Assembly: GCF_900168125.1 (NCBI RefSeq)
Contig: NZ_FUZF01000014.1
Location: 62,001-126,000, forward strand
DNA: 64,000 bases
Direction of reading: 5' to 3'
DNA from: Sphingobacterium nematocida
GTDB taxonomy: Bacteria > Bacteroidota > Bacteroidia > Sphingobacteriales > Sphingobacteriaceae
Under the pieces are notes generated by a model, which ran no database searches, had not been told where the DNA came from, and was given only the letters and a program-made list of their open reading frames with translations. Both the position numbers and the translations under genes were made by a program. Positions 18,015-27,361 of this stretch are shown here, piece after piece (the first letter of the stretch is position 1; each line of letters opens with the position of its first letter).

Positions 18015-18797
18015 CTATAGGGCTAGTTCGGGAATCCTGGAACTGAAAGTAACAGGCGCAGTAATTGCTGGAATTAGTTCCTTCTTAAAATCCGCTTTGG
18101 ATATGTTGACCGATCCGAATTGGGTAAACCAACTATCGGCAGCCCCGCTGATATGTAACTTAAACCCATCCTCTTTTAGCTTGGTTAGTAAATAACAAAA
18201 AGCAACTTTACTGGCATTATCAATCGTTCGGAAAAGGCTCAGGGTTATGAAGTAGCCATTTAAAGACACGCCTAAAACGCCACCAACCAGTTTTCCATCT
18301 TGGTAGGTTTCCACGCTATGGGCTATTCCCATTTCATGGAGTTCTAACATGACCTTAATGTATTCTGGTGTTATCCAGGTCGTTGTTTTTTCTCCTCTTG
18401 GTTTCGAGCAGTTTATTATCGTCTGTTCAAAATTGCTGTTTAGTCTGATTTCGAATCGCTTATCCGCATCTTGTACTCTGTCTTTTTTTAAACAGCGCAA
18501 CAGATCATTCCTTATCTTAAAGTCTGCTATAGGTATTATTCCCCTTGGATCAGGATCAAACCAGGTAAAGGTCCTGTTATCATCTACTTTGGGCATAGGG
18601 AAAGTGCCTTGTAAAAGCCCCTGAACCATCGTATATGGCGTTAGCTTGGCTTGCGCATAGGCCCAGAATAAAGCTTCTTCTTCTCCGCCCGATAATCTTA
18701 TCAAACCCGAGTGAAGTACTTTTTGAAATAGTCGGATGGAGGAATGTTTATATTTCCTAGGGATAACAGATGATACTATTTTTCGCAATATTCCCAT
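18015..18797 (-). CDS. Divergent leucyl/phenylalanyl-tRNA-protein transferase-like protein
   Basis: A 260-residue protein of the Aat fold (GNAT-like aminoacyl transferase). Seen motifs include GLLQGTFPMP, TWFDPDPRGIIP (family WxSPDPR), AHSVETYQDGKLVGGVLGV and a C-terminal FGSVNISKADFKKEL that parallels the family HLxSLGA...FxxxL region. However the usual ESMFS segment after the LVGGxYG motif is replaced by TLSLFRT, and the HLxSLG motif is changed. Canonical Aat attaches Leu or Phe to proteins with N-terminal Arg or Lys as an N-degron. This copy could be an altered transferase with a different donor or acceptor. It stands alone next to the broken GyrI-like gene. Confidence 0.7.
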   Translation of the reverse strand: MGILRKIVSSVIPRKYKHSSIRLFQKVLHSGLIRLSGGEEEALFWAYAQAKLTPYTMVQGLLQGTFPMPKVDDNRTFTWFDPDPRGIIPIADFKIRNDLLRCLKKDRVQDADKRFEIRLNSNFEQTIINCSKPRGEKTTTWITPEYIKVMLELHEMGIAHSVETYQDGKLVGGVLGVSLNGYFITLSLFRTIDNASKVAFCYLLTKLKEDGFKLHISGAADSWFTQFGSVNISKADFKKELIPAITAPVTFSSRIPELAL

Positions 18798-19025
18798 ATT
18801 CTATGATCGTATTTAACGGAATGAATAGCTGCCTACTTCTCAAATTTAATAATTTATTCTTCCAAACAAGCAAACAAAGGAATGCTAACGTTTCTTCAAC
18901 TGTATATTTTTTTTCACAATTGTTTATAAAAAAAGTTAACAGATAGGCTGCCTCCACTCCCTTGTTTGATGGTCTGAGGTATAATTTTCGTTGTTTTCAT
19001 TATCCCGTAACTTTGGCATAAGATT

Positions 19026-20057
19026 TTAACTGTAATATTTCTTTTTGAGCCATAAGCTCGCTCTCACGAGGGCAATGAGTACGGGGACTTCTACAAGAGG
19101 TCCGATAACGCCAACAAAGGCTTGTGGCGAATGTATACCGAAGACCGCTATGGCTACTGCTATAGCGAGCTCAAAATTATTACCGGTGGCGGTAAAGGAT
19201 ATCGCTGCATTCTTGTCATAGGCTACACCCATAGATTTGTTCATGAAAAAACTGATAAAGAACATCAGAACAAAATAGACCACCAGTGGCACTGCGACTT
19301 TCAGGACAAGCATGGGCAACTGTACGATCTGTTCTCCCTTAAGGCTGAACATCAATACTATGGTAAATAATAACGCATATAAGGTAAACGGAGAAATCAA
19401 GGGTAGAAATTTACGGGTATACCAATTTTCACCTTTTATCTTTGAAAGATATCGATGGCTAAGAAAGCCCGCTAAAAAAGGAATTCCCAGATATATTAGC
19501 ACACTTTTGATGACTTCGCTCATCTCGATAGAAATAGCATACTCTGCAAAACCAAAATAAGTAGGCAACACATTGATAAACAACCAGACAAACATACTGT
19601 AGAAAAGTATTTGAAAGACACTGTTCAATGCTACAAGTAGGGCTGCGTATTCACGATTTCCTTTTGCCAGGTCATTCCAGACGATCACCATAGCTATGCA
19701 TCGGGCCAGACCAATGAGGATAACGCCTATCATGTAATCTGGCTCGTTTCTTAAAAAGATAACAGCCAGAATAAACATGAGAATTGGGCCTACCAGCCAG
19801 TTGAGTATCAGGGATAAACTAAGTACCTTTTTATCTTTGAACGCTAATGGCAGTAAGTTGTAATTAACCTTGGCCAATGGTGGGTACATCATCACGATCA
19901 ATCCTATAGCCAATGGAATGTTGGTGGTGCCCATAGATAGTTTATCCATCATATTGGATATTCCAGGAAATATATTTCCGATCAGTACGCCCAGTGCCAT
20001 AGCTAGAAAGATCCAAAGGGTGAGGTACCGGTCCAGAAACTTCATTTTTACCTGCAT
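19026..20057 (-). CDS. acr3: ACR3-family arsenite efflux permease
   Basis: A 343-residue membrane protein with ten predicted membrane segments. The conserved [18 protein letters not shown] segment holds the Cys that is essential for arsenite transport in characterised ACR3 permeases. ACR3 exports As(III) from the cytoplasm. It is the last gene of the arsenic operon, starting eight bases after arsC. The first Met (20057) is used here; a second Met four codons in ([11 protein letters not shown]) is equally plausible. Confidence 0.93.
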   Translation of the reverse strand: MQVKMKFLDRYLTLWIFLAMALGVLIGNIFPGISNMMDKLSMGTTNIPLAIGLIVMMYPPLAKVNYNLLPLAFKDKKVLSLSLILNWLVGPILMFILAVIFLRNEPDYMIGVILIGLARCIAMVIVWNDLAKGNREYAALLVALNSVFQILFYSMFVWLFINVLPTYFGFAEYAISIEMSEVIKSVLIYLGIPFLAGFLSHRYLSKIKGENWYTRKFLPLISPFTLYALLFTIVLMFSLKGEQIVQLPMLVLKVAVPLVVYFVLMFFISFFMNKSMGVAYDKNAAISFTATGNNFELAIAVAIAVFGIHSPQAFVGVIGPLVEVPVLIALVRASLWLKKKYYS

Positions 20058-20065
20058 AGTTTGTA

Positions 20066-20674
20066 TTATTTAATTTGTGAAAAGACGTAAAATAGTTCTG
20101 CAGCTATTTCTAAACTTCGGTTGTAATATACCTCGTCCTGTTGTGGCGTGTTGTCCGACAATTTCGGGTCTTCAAAGGTAATGGGTATCCGCTGCTCAGC
20201 ACCTGGGATAAAAGGACATCCGCCATCTGCCTGTGAACAGGTCATAATTGCTGCAAAATCAGACTGTGGATTGAATGGATCATCGTATTTTTTGGAAAAT
20301 CCGATAATTGGCAGCGCATTGATATCGTGCTTCAAGGCATAGATAGGGTTAGCGGCTTCTGAAATAATTTGAACATCCACGCCCTGATTCCGGAGTGTGT
20401 CGGCGATTTTTGGAAATAATGCCGTCTCTTCCGTACCCCCAGAATAACAATATACATTTGGTACCTGATAGTGTGCTGCCGCAATCTGTGCCCATACCTG
20501 GCATAGGTGGCTGCGTCTCGAATTGTGCGTGCATATAAAGTTGAGGTTTATATCTTTGCCCAAATCCAGTCTATGCTGAATGTATTCAACCAAAGGACGT
20601 AAAATAGCATTACGCCCTTGGCTGATCTCCAATTTCTGAATGAACGAAATAGTATCGGTTAACTTTGAATACAT
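20066..20674 (-). CDS. arsC: Arsenate reductase, low-molecular-weight phosphatase type
   Basis: A 202-residue protein with the phosphatase-like active site CTHNSRRS (Cys48 in a CX5R loop) and a later [10 protein letters not shown] segment supplying two further cysteines for the redox relay. ArsC reduces arsenate to arsenite for export by the adjacent ACR3. The open frame extends 13 codons further upstream to 20713, but that start would lie inside the preceding gene; the Met at 20674 leaves an 11-base gap and gives a normal N-terminus. The length is larger than the 130-residue Staphylococcus type and matches the Bacteroidota form. Confidence 0.9.
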   Translation of the reverse strand: MYSKLTDTISFIQKLEISQGRNAILRPLVEYIQHRLDLGKDINLNFICTHNSRRSHLCQVWAQIAAAHYQVPNVYCYSGGTEETALFPKIADTLRNQGVDVQIISEAANPIYALKHDINALPIIGFSKKYDDPFNPQSDFAAIMTCSQADGGCPFIPGAEQRIPITFEDPKLSDNTPQQDEVYYNRSLEIAAELFYVFSQIK

Positions 20675-20685
20675 AATAGATTTTT

Positions 20686-21141
20686 TTAACAACAGCCGGA
20701 GCCTGGTGTACAACTATTTGAATTAGATTCGACCACGTTCAAACGACTCGGTATTCCACAGGCGTCTTCTGCTAAGCAAGCTGTGGTTTTACTCGTTAGA
20801 ATAAAATGCTTACCATTAAAGTCCAATCCATATTTGCCTATGGTGCCGCTCTGGTACTCGACTTCAATCTCGTAGTCGCCAATGTTTAAGGTCTTTTCAG
20901 ATAGTTCGATAATGCGTAATAATTTTCCCGGTTTCAACCTGTGCTCGTAGTCGTCTGCATTCCATAATTGGAAATTGACGGTGTTTTCGGTTCGTGTCAC
21001 ACCACCACAATCAATAAAGTGTTTATTGATTTGGCCGACTTCGGTCACATGGAAATGTTCGGGCACAAAAGAGCCGTCTTCCAATTGAAAAGCTACATTC
21101 TCCAGTGTAGGTAGGATTGTTTTGATTTCTGATAGTTTCAT
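20686..21141 (-). CDS. DUF6428-like protein of arsenic operons, with a Cys-rich tail
   Basis: A 151-residue soluble protein that I recognise as the small conserved protein commonly placed between arsR and arsC in Bacteroidota arsenic operons (DUF6428-type). It is mostly beta-rich, with an FxPEHFHVTEVGQ segment near residues 26-39 and a His-Cys-containing centre. The C-terminus ends in SCTPGSGCC, and three further cysteines lie upstream, so it could bind As(III) or another soft metal; this is inference. It is the first gene after an ArsR operator and leads the arsC-acr3 operon. Confidence 0.75.
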   Translation of the reverse strand: MKLSEIKTILPTLENVAFQLEDGSFVPEHFHVTEVGQINKHFIDCGGVTRTENTVNFQLWNADDYEHRLKPGKLLRIIELSEKTLNIGDYEIEVEYQSGTIGKYGLDFNGKHFILTSKTTACLAEDACGIPSRLNVVESNSNSCTPGSGCC

Positions 21142-21158
21142 CGTGTTTTAAATTTAAG

Positions 21159-21176
21159 TATCGTTATATTACGATA
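21159..21176. promoter_or_regulatory. ArsR operator in front of the arsenic operon
   Basis: TATCG-(8)-CGATA inverted repeat with spacer TTATATTA, 18 bases upstream of the DUF6428-like start. The arms and spacing match the site upstream of arsR at 21577-21600, and the two share the run ATATTACGATATA. Confidence 0.75.
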
Positions 21177-21240
21177 TATGTAAACAAAAAAAAGCAAGAG
21201 CAAAATAGACTGTTCATATTCATTTGTTTATGAATCAAGT

Positions 21241-21567
21241 CTAACAGCATTTTGTACTACTTGCTGAAATTATTATAGCTGCAAAATATTGTTTCAATAC
21301 GGCAAACGTCGACTCTTCTATGCAGTAGCATATAGATGTACCTTCAATGCTACCTTTAATGAGACCTGCGTTTTTTAATTCCTTAAGATGTTGTGATATG
21401 GTCGACTGAGCCAAAGGCAGTTCATCTACAATATCACTGCAGATGCATGCATTAACTTTTAGAAGATGTTCTATTATCGCAATACGTGCAGGGTGTCCCA
21501 ATGCCTTTGCAATGTTGGCAATCCTATTTTGCTGATCGGTAAAGTGATTTGTTTTACTTACGCCCAT
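21241..21567 (-). CDS. arsR: ArsR-family arsenic-responsive repressor
   Basis: A 108-residue winged-helix regulator using the Met at 21567 (MGVSKTNHF). A longer frame reaches back to 21636 but would run through the operator. The sequence ALGHPARIAIIEHLLKVNACICSDIVDELPLAQSTISQHLKELKNAGL is a textbook ArsR DNA-binding core, with the CIC pair in the metal-sensing helix. A further Cys pair ends the protein (STKCC). It should release DNA on binding As(III) or Sb(III). Both its own promoter and the downstream operon carry the same inverted repeat. Confidence 0.92.
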   Translation of the reverse strand: MGVSKTNHFTDQQNRIANIAKALGHPARIAIIEHLLKVNACICSDIVDELPLAQSTISQHLKELKNAGLIKGSIEGTSICYCIEESTFAVLKQYFAAIIISASSTKCC

Positions 21568-21576
21568 AGTATCTTT

Positions 21577-21600
21577 ATATATCGCAATATTACGATATAT
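21577..21600. promoter_or_regulatory. ArsR operator upstream of arsR
   Basis: Perfect ATATATCG-(8)-CGATATAT inverted repeat with spacer CAATATTA, ten bases upstream of the preferred arsR start. It supports autoregulation and the choice of the downstream start codon. Confidence 0.78.
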
Positions 21601-21798
21601 AGTCGAGCAATCAAAATAAATTTTAATTGCTATCATTTCCCGGACTAATTAATATATTTAGATTTGGGCTACATTTTATATTCTATAACATAAATATCTC
21701 GAGCAAAATCAAATCAATACCTATGTCATTATCGGACAACTATTTTTTCAATAGACTGTTATTGTACATAGGATGGATTTTATCAAAAAATAAAAGCG

Positions 21799-22353
21799 AT
21801 GGAAAATATTAAGAAATTACTTAATGATATACGAACCAATATAGTTGTTGCTTTAACAATTCTAATTCTGTTAAACGCGTGCGCGCCCGTAAAAGTCCCA
21901 GATTATGCAACACCCGTGACCAATTTTGATCTCAATAAATACGTGGGTAAATGGTATGAAATAGCCCGTTTGGACTTTAAACATGAAAAGGATTTAAATA
22001 ACGTAACAGCCGAATATACTTTACAGGAAGATGGCTCCGTAAAGGTGCTCAATAGGGGGTACAACTATAAGAAGAATAACTGGGAAGAAGCAAAAGGTAA
22101 GGCCAAGTTTTTAGGAGGCACTAGTCTCGGTGCACTGAAAGTCTCTTTTTTCGGGCCTTTTTATGCCGGTTATAATGTCGTGGCATTGGATGAGGATTAT
22201 AATTATGCACTTGTATTTGGGCAAAAGACAGCGTATATGTGGATATTGTCGCGAGAGAAAACAATTCCTGATTCTATAAGGACGCGATATGTGGAAAAGG
22301 CAAAAGCTGCTGGATACAATGTCGAAAATCTAGTATGGACCGAGCATGACTAA
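21799..22353 (+). CDS. blc: Bacterial lipocalin (Blc-type lipoprotein)
   Basis: A 184-residue lipoprotein: hydrophobic leader and lipobox LLNAC (Cys28), then the lipocalin signature GKWYEIARLDFKHE (about residues 50-63), the NVTAEYTLQEDGSVKVLNRGY strands and a YAYMWILSREKTI closing segment. Blc proteins are outer-membrane-anchored beta-barrels that bind lysophospholipids or fatty acids and are often induced under envelope stress. The GXW motif and full length are intact. It is single, divergent from arsR. Confidence 0.92.
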   Translation: MENIKKLLNDIRTNIVVALTILILLNACAPVKVPDYATPVTNFDLNKYVGKWYEIARLDFKHEKDLNNVTAEYTLQEDGSVKVLNRGYNYKKNNWEEAKGKAKFLGGTSLGALKVSFFGPFYAGYNVVALDEDYNYALVFGQKTAYMWILSREKTIPDSIRTRYVEKAKAAGYNVENLVWTEHD

Positions 22354-22588
22354 GACTAGTTAGCGCAGATATCCCCCTGTCATCTGATCCAAAGTTGAGC
22401 ATATGGCTCGCCAGTGGCGGATAAATAATCCAGACCAGTATGTTGACAATGGGTTACAAAGGTTATCTTACGTCTACATACAATGGCAAGGAATTAAAAT
22501 GGTTTAGAACAATCTGTTAGTTCCAGTTTTGTGATTTTCGTGAGTGTTCCCGCTTACAGACTAAAATCCACAGATTAGATTATTTTAT

Positions 22589-23896
22589 TTATACTTTTTT
22601 CTGTTGAACCATAAGCAAACGTAGGTCATCTGAAGCTGGAAGTTCGAATATTTCCAATTTGAAGAATTTGATGGCAGCAAGTAAATGATCGAAAATATCT
22701 GCCATAGTATTTTCAAAATAAGACCATTGTGTACCTTTTGTAAACATATAAAGTTCCAGTGGGAGTCCGTATTCCGTCGGAGCCAGTTGGCGAACCAGAA
22801 GTGTTAATTCCTGATGAATATTTGGATTGTGTTTGGCATGCGCTAGTACGTATGCCCTGAACAAACCGATATTTGTCATCCGTCTGCCGTTGACTGGAGA
22901 AGAAATGTCCGTATTCCATTGCTTATTATAAGCTGCTATTTCCTGTTCACGCTGATTGATATAAGGTTCTAGCAATTTTATTTTTTTTAACGCTATTATT
23001 TCGTCTTCGTTAAGATATCTAATGGAGGATATTTTGATATTTAAAGCACGTTTTATGCGTCTACCTCCCGTTTCCTGCATTCCTCGGTAGTTTTTGAATG
23101 AGTCGCTTAGCAAAGTGTAAGTTGGAATAGTTACAATAGTTTTATCCCAGTTTTGGATTTTGACATTATTGAGGTTGATTTGCAAAACGTCGCCGTCTAC
23201 TCCATATTTTGGCATTTCTATCCAATCGCCTACACGAACAGAATCGTTTGCAGATACCTGAATACTCGCTACAAAACCCAATATAGTATCTTTAAAGACT
23301 AACATCAATATGGCTGAAGCTGCACCGAGAGAAACCAAAAATGACCATGGAGAATTGCCTGTCAATAGTGAAATTACTAACGTCCCAAGTATAAAGATCA
23401 AAAATATCTGTATAACCTGTAAATAGCTGTCAATGGGTTTGTCTTTAAAAGCTTTAGAAGAACGTAGTATGTCCCTACAGGTCTTCAGTAAACTGTTTGA
23501 CAAGCTATATATTGCTAAAATAATCAGCAAGTTAAGTAGCTTTTCCAATGAGGAAGCCAATAATGGAAATCCTAAAAAAATAAATAGCAATACTTGTCTA
23601 GATATTATTGTGATAAGTATTCGGCTTATATGGATATGCACCTTATTCTGTAAGACAAAGTCATCCCATTCATTCGAAGTCTTTTTTACAATTTTGTTTA
23701 GTGCAGTATATAGGAATTTGCGTAAAACGTAGTCAATAATAACCAAGCACAATATGGAAGTAACAAATAGGCTGCCCGCAGTAATGATATGTGTTTGCTG
23801 TACCGATAAACCTATCTGATCAAAAAGATCAAAAATGTACTGATAAACTGAACTGGAATATTGTTCATTGAAGTTGAGTAAATCTAAATTTTTCAT
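22589..23896 (-). CDS. MscS-family mechanosensitive channel, YbdG-like
   Basis: A 435-residue membrane protein with five predicted membrane segments. The pore-lining helix and first beta domain of MscS are visible: SFLVSLGAASAILMLVFKDTILGFVASIQ, then VRVGDWIEMPKYGVDGDVLQINL and TIVTIPTYTLLSDSFKNYRGM. The length and the GRRIKRALNIKISSIRYL stretch are like E. coli YbdG, a small-conductance mechanosensitive channel. These open on hypo-osmotic shock to let solutes out. Its location divergent from a compatible-solute operon fits that role. Confidence 0.88.
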   Translation of the reverse strand: MKNLDLLNFNEQYSSSVYQYIFDLFDQIGLSVQQTHIITAGSLFVTSILCLVIIDYVLRKFLYTALNKIVKKTSNEWDDFVLQNKVHIHISRILITIISRQVLLFIFLGFPLLASSLEKLLNLLIILAIYSLSNSLLKTCRDILRSSKAFKDKPIDSYLQVIQIFLIFILGTLVISLLTGNSPWSFLVSLGAASAILMLVFKDTILGFVASIQVSANDSVRVGDWIEMPKYGVDGDVLQINLNNVKIQNWDKTIVTIPTYTLLSDSFKNYRGMQETGGRRIKRALNIKISSIRYLNEDEIIALKKIKLLEPYINQREQEIAAYNKQWNTDISSPVNGRRMTNIGLFRAYVLAHAKHNPNIHQELTLLVRQLAPTEYGLPLELYMFTKGTQWSYFENTMADIFDHLLAAIKFFKLEIFELPASDDLRLLMVQQKKV

Positions 23897-23905
23897 ATGA
23901 ACTCA

Positions 23906-23913
23906 CAAAATTA
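23906..23913 (-). promoter_or_regulatory. Candidate -7 box for the mechanosensitive channel gene
   Basis: TAATTTTG on the minus strand, nine bases before the start codon; a message from it would have almost no leader. No matching -33 box. Confidence 0.4.
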
Positions 23914-23979
23914 CAAAAAAATAAATTAACTATTGATTACTTGTTTATAGTGTTGTTTTGTAGTGTTTGAAGGGTTTTA

Positions 23980-24011
23980 TTTGTTTAATGGTTAAAATTT
24001 TTATATATTTG
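23980..24011 (+). promoter_or_regulatory. Bacteroidota-type promoter for gpsA and the HAD-GT20 gene
   Basis: A TTTG -33 element (23980-23983), a 20-base spacer and a TATATTTG -7 element (24004-24011). Spacing and both boxes agree with the Bacteroidota housekeeping consensus. The expected leader is about 60 bases. Confidence 0.72.
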
Positions 24012-24076
24012 TATCGCAATAGATAAAACCAGTATGCAGAAATCCTAGTTTCTGCTTCTTAAAAACCCCCAATAAT

Positions 24077-25066
24077 TTGAATGAGATTAGTGTTATAGGT
24101 GGCGGGAGTTGGGCTACGGCCCTGGTGAAAATTTTAACGGAGAATAACATCTCGGTAAATTGGTATCTGAGGAGAGCTGAGCAGGCCTTTGCGATTACCA
24201 CGGATGGTGTAAATCCTGACTACCTATCTTTTTTAAAACTTGAAAATACCCGTATCTACGCATCGCATGATCTGGATGAGGTCATCGATCGTTCAGATGT
24301 TCTGCTCTTTGTTGTGCCCAGTGCGTATTTACCCCTTCTATGTTCTTTAATTGACAAAGAAAAGGTTTCAGATAAGTTTGTGATAAGCTCCATCAAGGGA
24401 ATGGTAGGCGAGAGCAATATGCTTCCAAGCTCCTATTTAGCGAGTTGTTTTGATCTTACACCTTTTCAGCAATGTATAATTGCAGGGCCATGTCATGCTG
24501 AGGAAATCGCCAGAAATAAAAAGACCTATATGACCTTATGCGGTACAAACGAAGGTTTCATTGAACAGATCTCAAATTGGTTTAATAGCGGTTATATACA
24601 GGTCAATGCAAGTAAAGACATGGTAGGCGTGGAATATGCAGCAATCTATAAAAATGTTGTCGGTATCGCTTGTGGAATGGCAGAGGGGCTACATTATGGC
24701 GATAATTTTATTGCTGTATTAATGGCCAATGCGATCCATGAATTGAATCTTTTACTTGATGCGCTGGGAGTAAGGTTTTCAAGATTGGGAATATCCACTT
24801 ATCTGGGTGATTTATTGGTTACAGGGTATTCACCACATAGTCGCAATAGGACCTTTGGTAAATATTTGGGACGAGGGTATTCAGTTGTGGAGGCGCATGA
24901 GATGCTGGGTATGGTCGCTGAAGGATATTTCGCAACAAAAGGTTTGAAAGATACCGTGCTAAAGTTACATCTGGATCTCCCCTTATTAAATACAGCTTAT
25001 CGAGTACTTTATAACAGGATGTCAGCAATTGATGAATTTAAACTTTTAGAAAGGAATATTAAATAA
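24077..25066 (+). CDS. gpsA: NAD(P)H-dependent glycerol-3-phosphate dehydrogenase
   Basis: A 329-residue GpsA: N-terminal Rossmann motif VIGGGSWATAL (residues 6-16), the SSIKGM and AGPCHAEEIA segments, and the catalytic-lysine region YAAIYKNVVGIACGMAEGL (around residue 192). It reduces dihydroxyacetone phosphate to sn-glycerol 3-phosphate. The only sensible start is TTG at 24077, since no in-frame ATG or GTG lies nearby and the protein begins right at the Rossmann strand. One base separates it from the HAD-GT20 gene, so the enzyme probably feeds glycerol 3-phosphate to glucosylglycerol synthesis as well as to lipids. Confidence 0.93.
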   Translation: MNEISVIGGGSWATALVKILTENNISVNWYLRRAEQAFAITTDGVNPDYLSFLKLENTRIYASHDLDEVIDRSDVLLFVVPSAYLPLLCSLIDKEKVSDKFVISSIKGMVGESNMLPSSYLASCFDLTPFQQCIIAGPCHAEEIARNKKTYMTLCGTNEGFIEQISNWFNSGYIQVNASKDMVGVEYAAIYKNVVGIACGMAEGLHYGDNFIAVLMANAIHELNLLLDALGVRFSRLGISTYLGDLLVTGYSPHSRNRTFGKYLGRGYSVVEAHEMLGMVAEGYFATKGLKDTVLKLHLDLPLLNTAYRVLYNRMSAIDEFKLLERNIK

Positions 25067-25067
25067 T

Positions 25068-27311
25068 ATGTTATTAGCAACAGATTTAGATGGAACTTTT
25101 TTGGGCGGGAAAATGGAAGACCGTCTTAGACTATATAGATTTATAAAGGCGAATCCCGAAATTCAGCTTGTTTTTGTAACAGGCAGGGGGTTGGAGTCAG
25201 TATTGCCACTTTTGAGTGATCCACTCATCCCTGCGCCTGATTATATTATAGCGGATGTAGGAGCTACCCTAGTCAATGGACATACGTTGGAATCAATAGA
25301 ACCACTACAAAGTGAAATTGAGGAGAAATGGCCTAAAACCTATGCTATTCGCTCAGAATTGGAGGAAATATCAGGAATTAGCTATCAGCGGGTTCCGCAA
25401 CAACGTCGGAGCTCATTTTATTATGGACCGGATTTGGACATGGCTGAGGTGCAACGTGTTGCTAATAAGTATAATTGTGACATCATTACTTCTGCGGATA
25501 AATATTTGGATTTATTACCCAAAGGGGTCAATAAAGGGACTACGCTGAAGAAATTGATTGAATTTTTAGATATTTCTGACGATAGTGTCATGGTAGCGGG
25601 TGATACCTTAAACGATCTAGCTTTGTTTCAGGTGGGGTTTGGTGGTGTGGCTGTAGGGAAGTCTGAGCCAGAGCTTTTCAATGCAATAGCAAAGATGAAG
25701 ACTGCTTATCAGGCAGATGTTAGTGGTGCTGGTGGTATATTGGAATATATGGCAGCCCATGCACCATTTCAACTGCTGTTAGCTAATGAGAAAAAGCTAT
25801 CCCCAAAAATAAAACAAAAGGATACAGAACAATTGGTGATGGTCTATCATCGGTTGCCTTTCGAAAAAGAGGTTGTCGGAGGAAAAAGCATTCGTGTGGC
25901 TCCTAAAAGCCCGAACGGTATCATCCCTTCTTTACTTGGATTGTTTGAAAAAGGGAGGTCCGGTCTCTGGATAGGCGAGGAAGTTTTGCAGGATGATAAT
26001 CTGGTCCCTAATCAATTGGTTGATGAAAATAAATATCCGAATTTGGTTGCGGCTACCATTCCGCTTTCCAAAGAAGATATTGACAAGTTTTATCGTGTTT
26101 TTTCGAAGGAAGCGTTCTGGCCGACCATATTTTCATTTGTTGACAAAGCGAAGTTTAATCATGAGGATTGGGAACATTACCTTAAAATAAATAAGATTTT
26201 TGCGGATCGTATAGCAAGGGAAGCTGATGAAGGAGCGCTCGTCTGGATACATGAATATAATTTATGGATGGTACCTTCATTTTTGAAAATGATGCGTCCT
26301 GATTTAAAAATAGGATTTTTCCACCATACTGCGTTCCCTGCTGCCGATATCTTCAATATAATCCCTTGGCGAAAAGAAATCATCGGAAGTCTTTTACAAT
26401 GTGACTTTATTAGCTTTCATATCCCTAGGTACGTTGAGAATTTTGTTGACGTAGTCCGGAGTCACACGCCGATTAAGGTGATGGATAAGATTGACGTAGC
26501 AAATAGGTTCCGAACCTACAGCTGTGCGCTTGGTGTAGATCAGATGACAAAAGTCATTGAAGTAGATGGCCGGAAGATACGTTTGGGAGCTCAACCTGTC
26601 GGCGTAAATTGTGGTCATATTAAACAGATCTTAGCAAAAGAGTCGATTAAGGAACATATTAATACATTTACAAACGCCAAGAATTCAGCAGATGTCAGGC
26701 GGATTATATCCATTGAACGATTGGATTATGTCAAGGGACCGTTGGAGAAAATACAGGCATTTGGCGAATTTCTGGAAGAGTATCCTGAGTTTAGGGGAAA
26801 GATCGAATTGGTAAATGTTTGCACACCACCGTCTCAGGGGATGACTATCTATGATGAAATCAGGGATCAGGTCAATCAGGCTGTTGGTGAAATCAATGGC
26901 AAATATGCAACAATGAACTGGAGTCCTATTCAATATTTTTATCGTGCTTTACCTTTTGAGGAGGTCGTGGAGCAATATGCGTTGAGTGATATTGCGTGGA
27001 TTACACCCTTACGGGACGGTCTCAATCTAGTGGCAAAAGAATATATAGCAACACATGGCCTTCTTGAGACATCAGGTATACTAATCCTTTCTGAATTTGC
27101 TGGAGCATCTGTCGAGTTACCATACGCGATATTGACCAACCCTTATGATCGAAAAGGTATGAAAGAATCTTTATTGAAAGCATTGGTCATGGAACCTGGA
27201 GAAGCACAGGTAAGGGCACGGAGATTATATGAATATATTGAACATTACGATATACATTATTGGGGAAAAGACTTTGTGAAAGAGCTGGAAAAATCAGGGA
27301 GAACTGAATAA
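25068..27311 (+). CDS. HAD phosphatase-GT20 fusion, probable bifunctional glucosylglycerol-phosphate synthase/phosphatase
   Basis: A 747-residue two-domain enzyme. Residues 1 to about 240 are a HAD phosphatase (DLDGT at 6-10, the Lys of GVNKGTTLKKL, and GDTLNDL). From about 250 to the end is a GT20 glycosyltransferase of the trehalose-phosphate-synthase type (VWIHEYNLWMVPSFLK, IGFFHHTAFPA, ISIERLDYVKGP, TPLRDGLNLVAKEY). The order, phosphatase first, is that of bacterial GgpPS, which makes the compatible solute glucosylglycerol from a nucleotide glucose and glycerol 3-phosphate; OtsA/OtsB fusions usually put the synthase first. The adjoining gpsA supplies the acceptor, which strongly favours this over trehalose. 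The acceptor specificity is inference. Confidence 0.8.
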   Translation: MLLATDLDGTFLGGKMEDRLRLYRFIKANPEIQLVFVTGRGLESVLPLLSDPLIPAPDYIIADVGATLVNGHTLESIEPLQSEIEEKWPKTYAIRSELEEISGISYQRVPQQRRSSFYYGPDLDMAEVQRVANKYNCDIITSADKYLDLLPKGVNKGTTLKKLIEFLDISDDSVMVAGDTLNDLALFQVGFGGVAVGKSEPELFNAIAKMKTAYQADVSGAGGILEYMAAHAPFQLLLANEKKLSPKIKQKDTEQLVMVYHRLPFEKEVVGGKSIRVAPKSPNGIIPSLLGLFEKGRSGLWIGEEVLQDDNLVPNQLVDENKYPNLVAATIPLSKEDIDKFYRVFSKEAFWPTIFSFVDKAKFNHEDWEHYLKINKIFADRIAREADEGALVWIHEYNLWMVPSFLKMMRPDLKIGFFHHTAFPAADIFNIIPWRKEIIGSLLQCDFISFHIPRYVENFVDVVRSHTPIKVMDKIDVANRFRTYSCALGVDQMTKVIEVDGRKIRLGAQPVGVNCGHIKQILAKESIKEHINTFTNAKNSADVRRIISIERLDYVKGPLEKIQAFGEFLEEYPEFRGKIELVNVCTPPSQGMTIYDEIRDQVNQAVGEINGKYATMNWSPIQYFYRALPFEEVVEQYALSDIAWITPLRDGLNLVAKEYIATHGLLETSGILILSEFAGASVELPYAILTNPYDRKGMKESLLKALVMEPGEAQVRARRLYEYIEHYDIHYWGKDFVKELEKSGRTE

Positions 27312-27361
27312 AAAAATAGTGCTTTTTAAGCAAAGTAAATAAAGCCACGGATTAGATATAT

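Noticed and set aside
21568..21636. The longer arsR frame starting at 21636
   Set aside because: The extra 23 codons run across the perfect ArsR operator and lack any family similarity.
22354..22588. A 27-codon frame starting near 22440
   Set aside because: No family resemblance, promoter or conservation visible; the stretch is treated as plain intergenic sequence.
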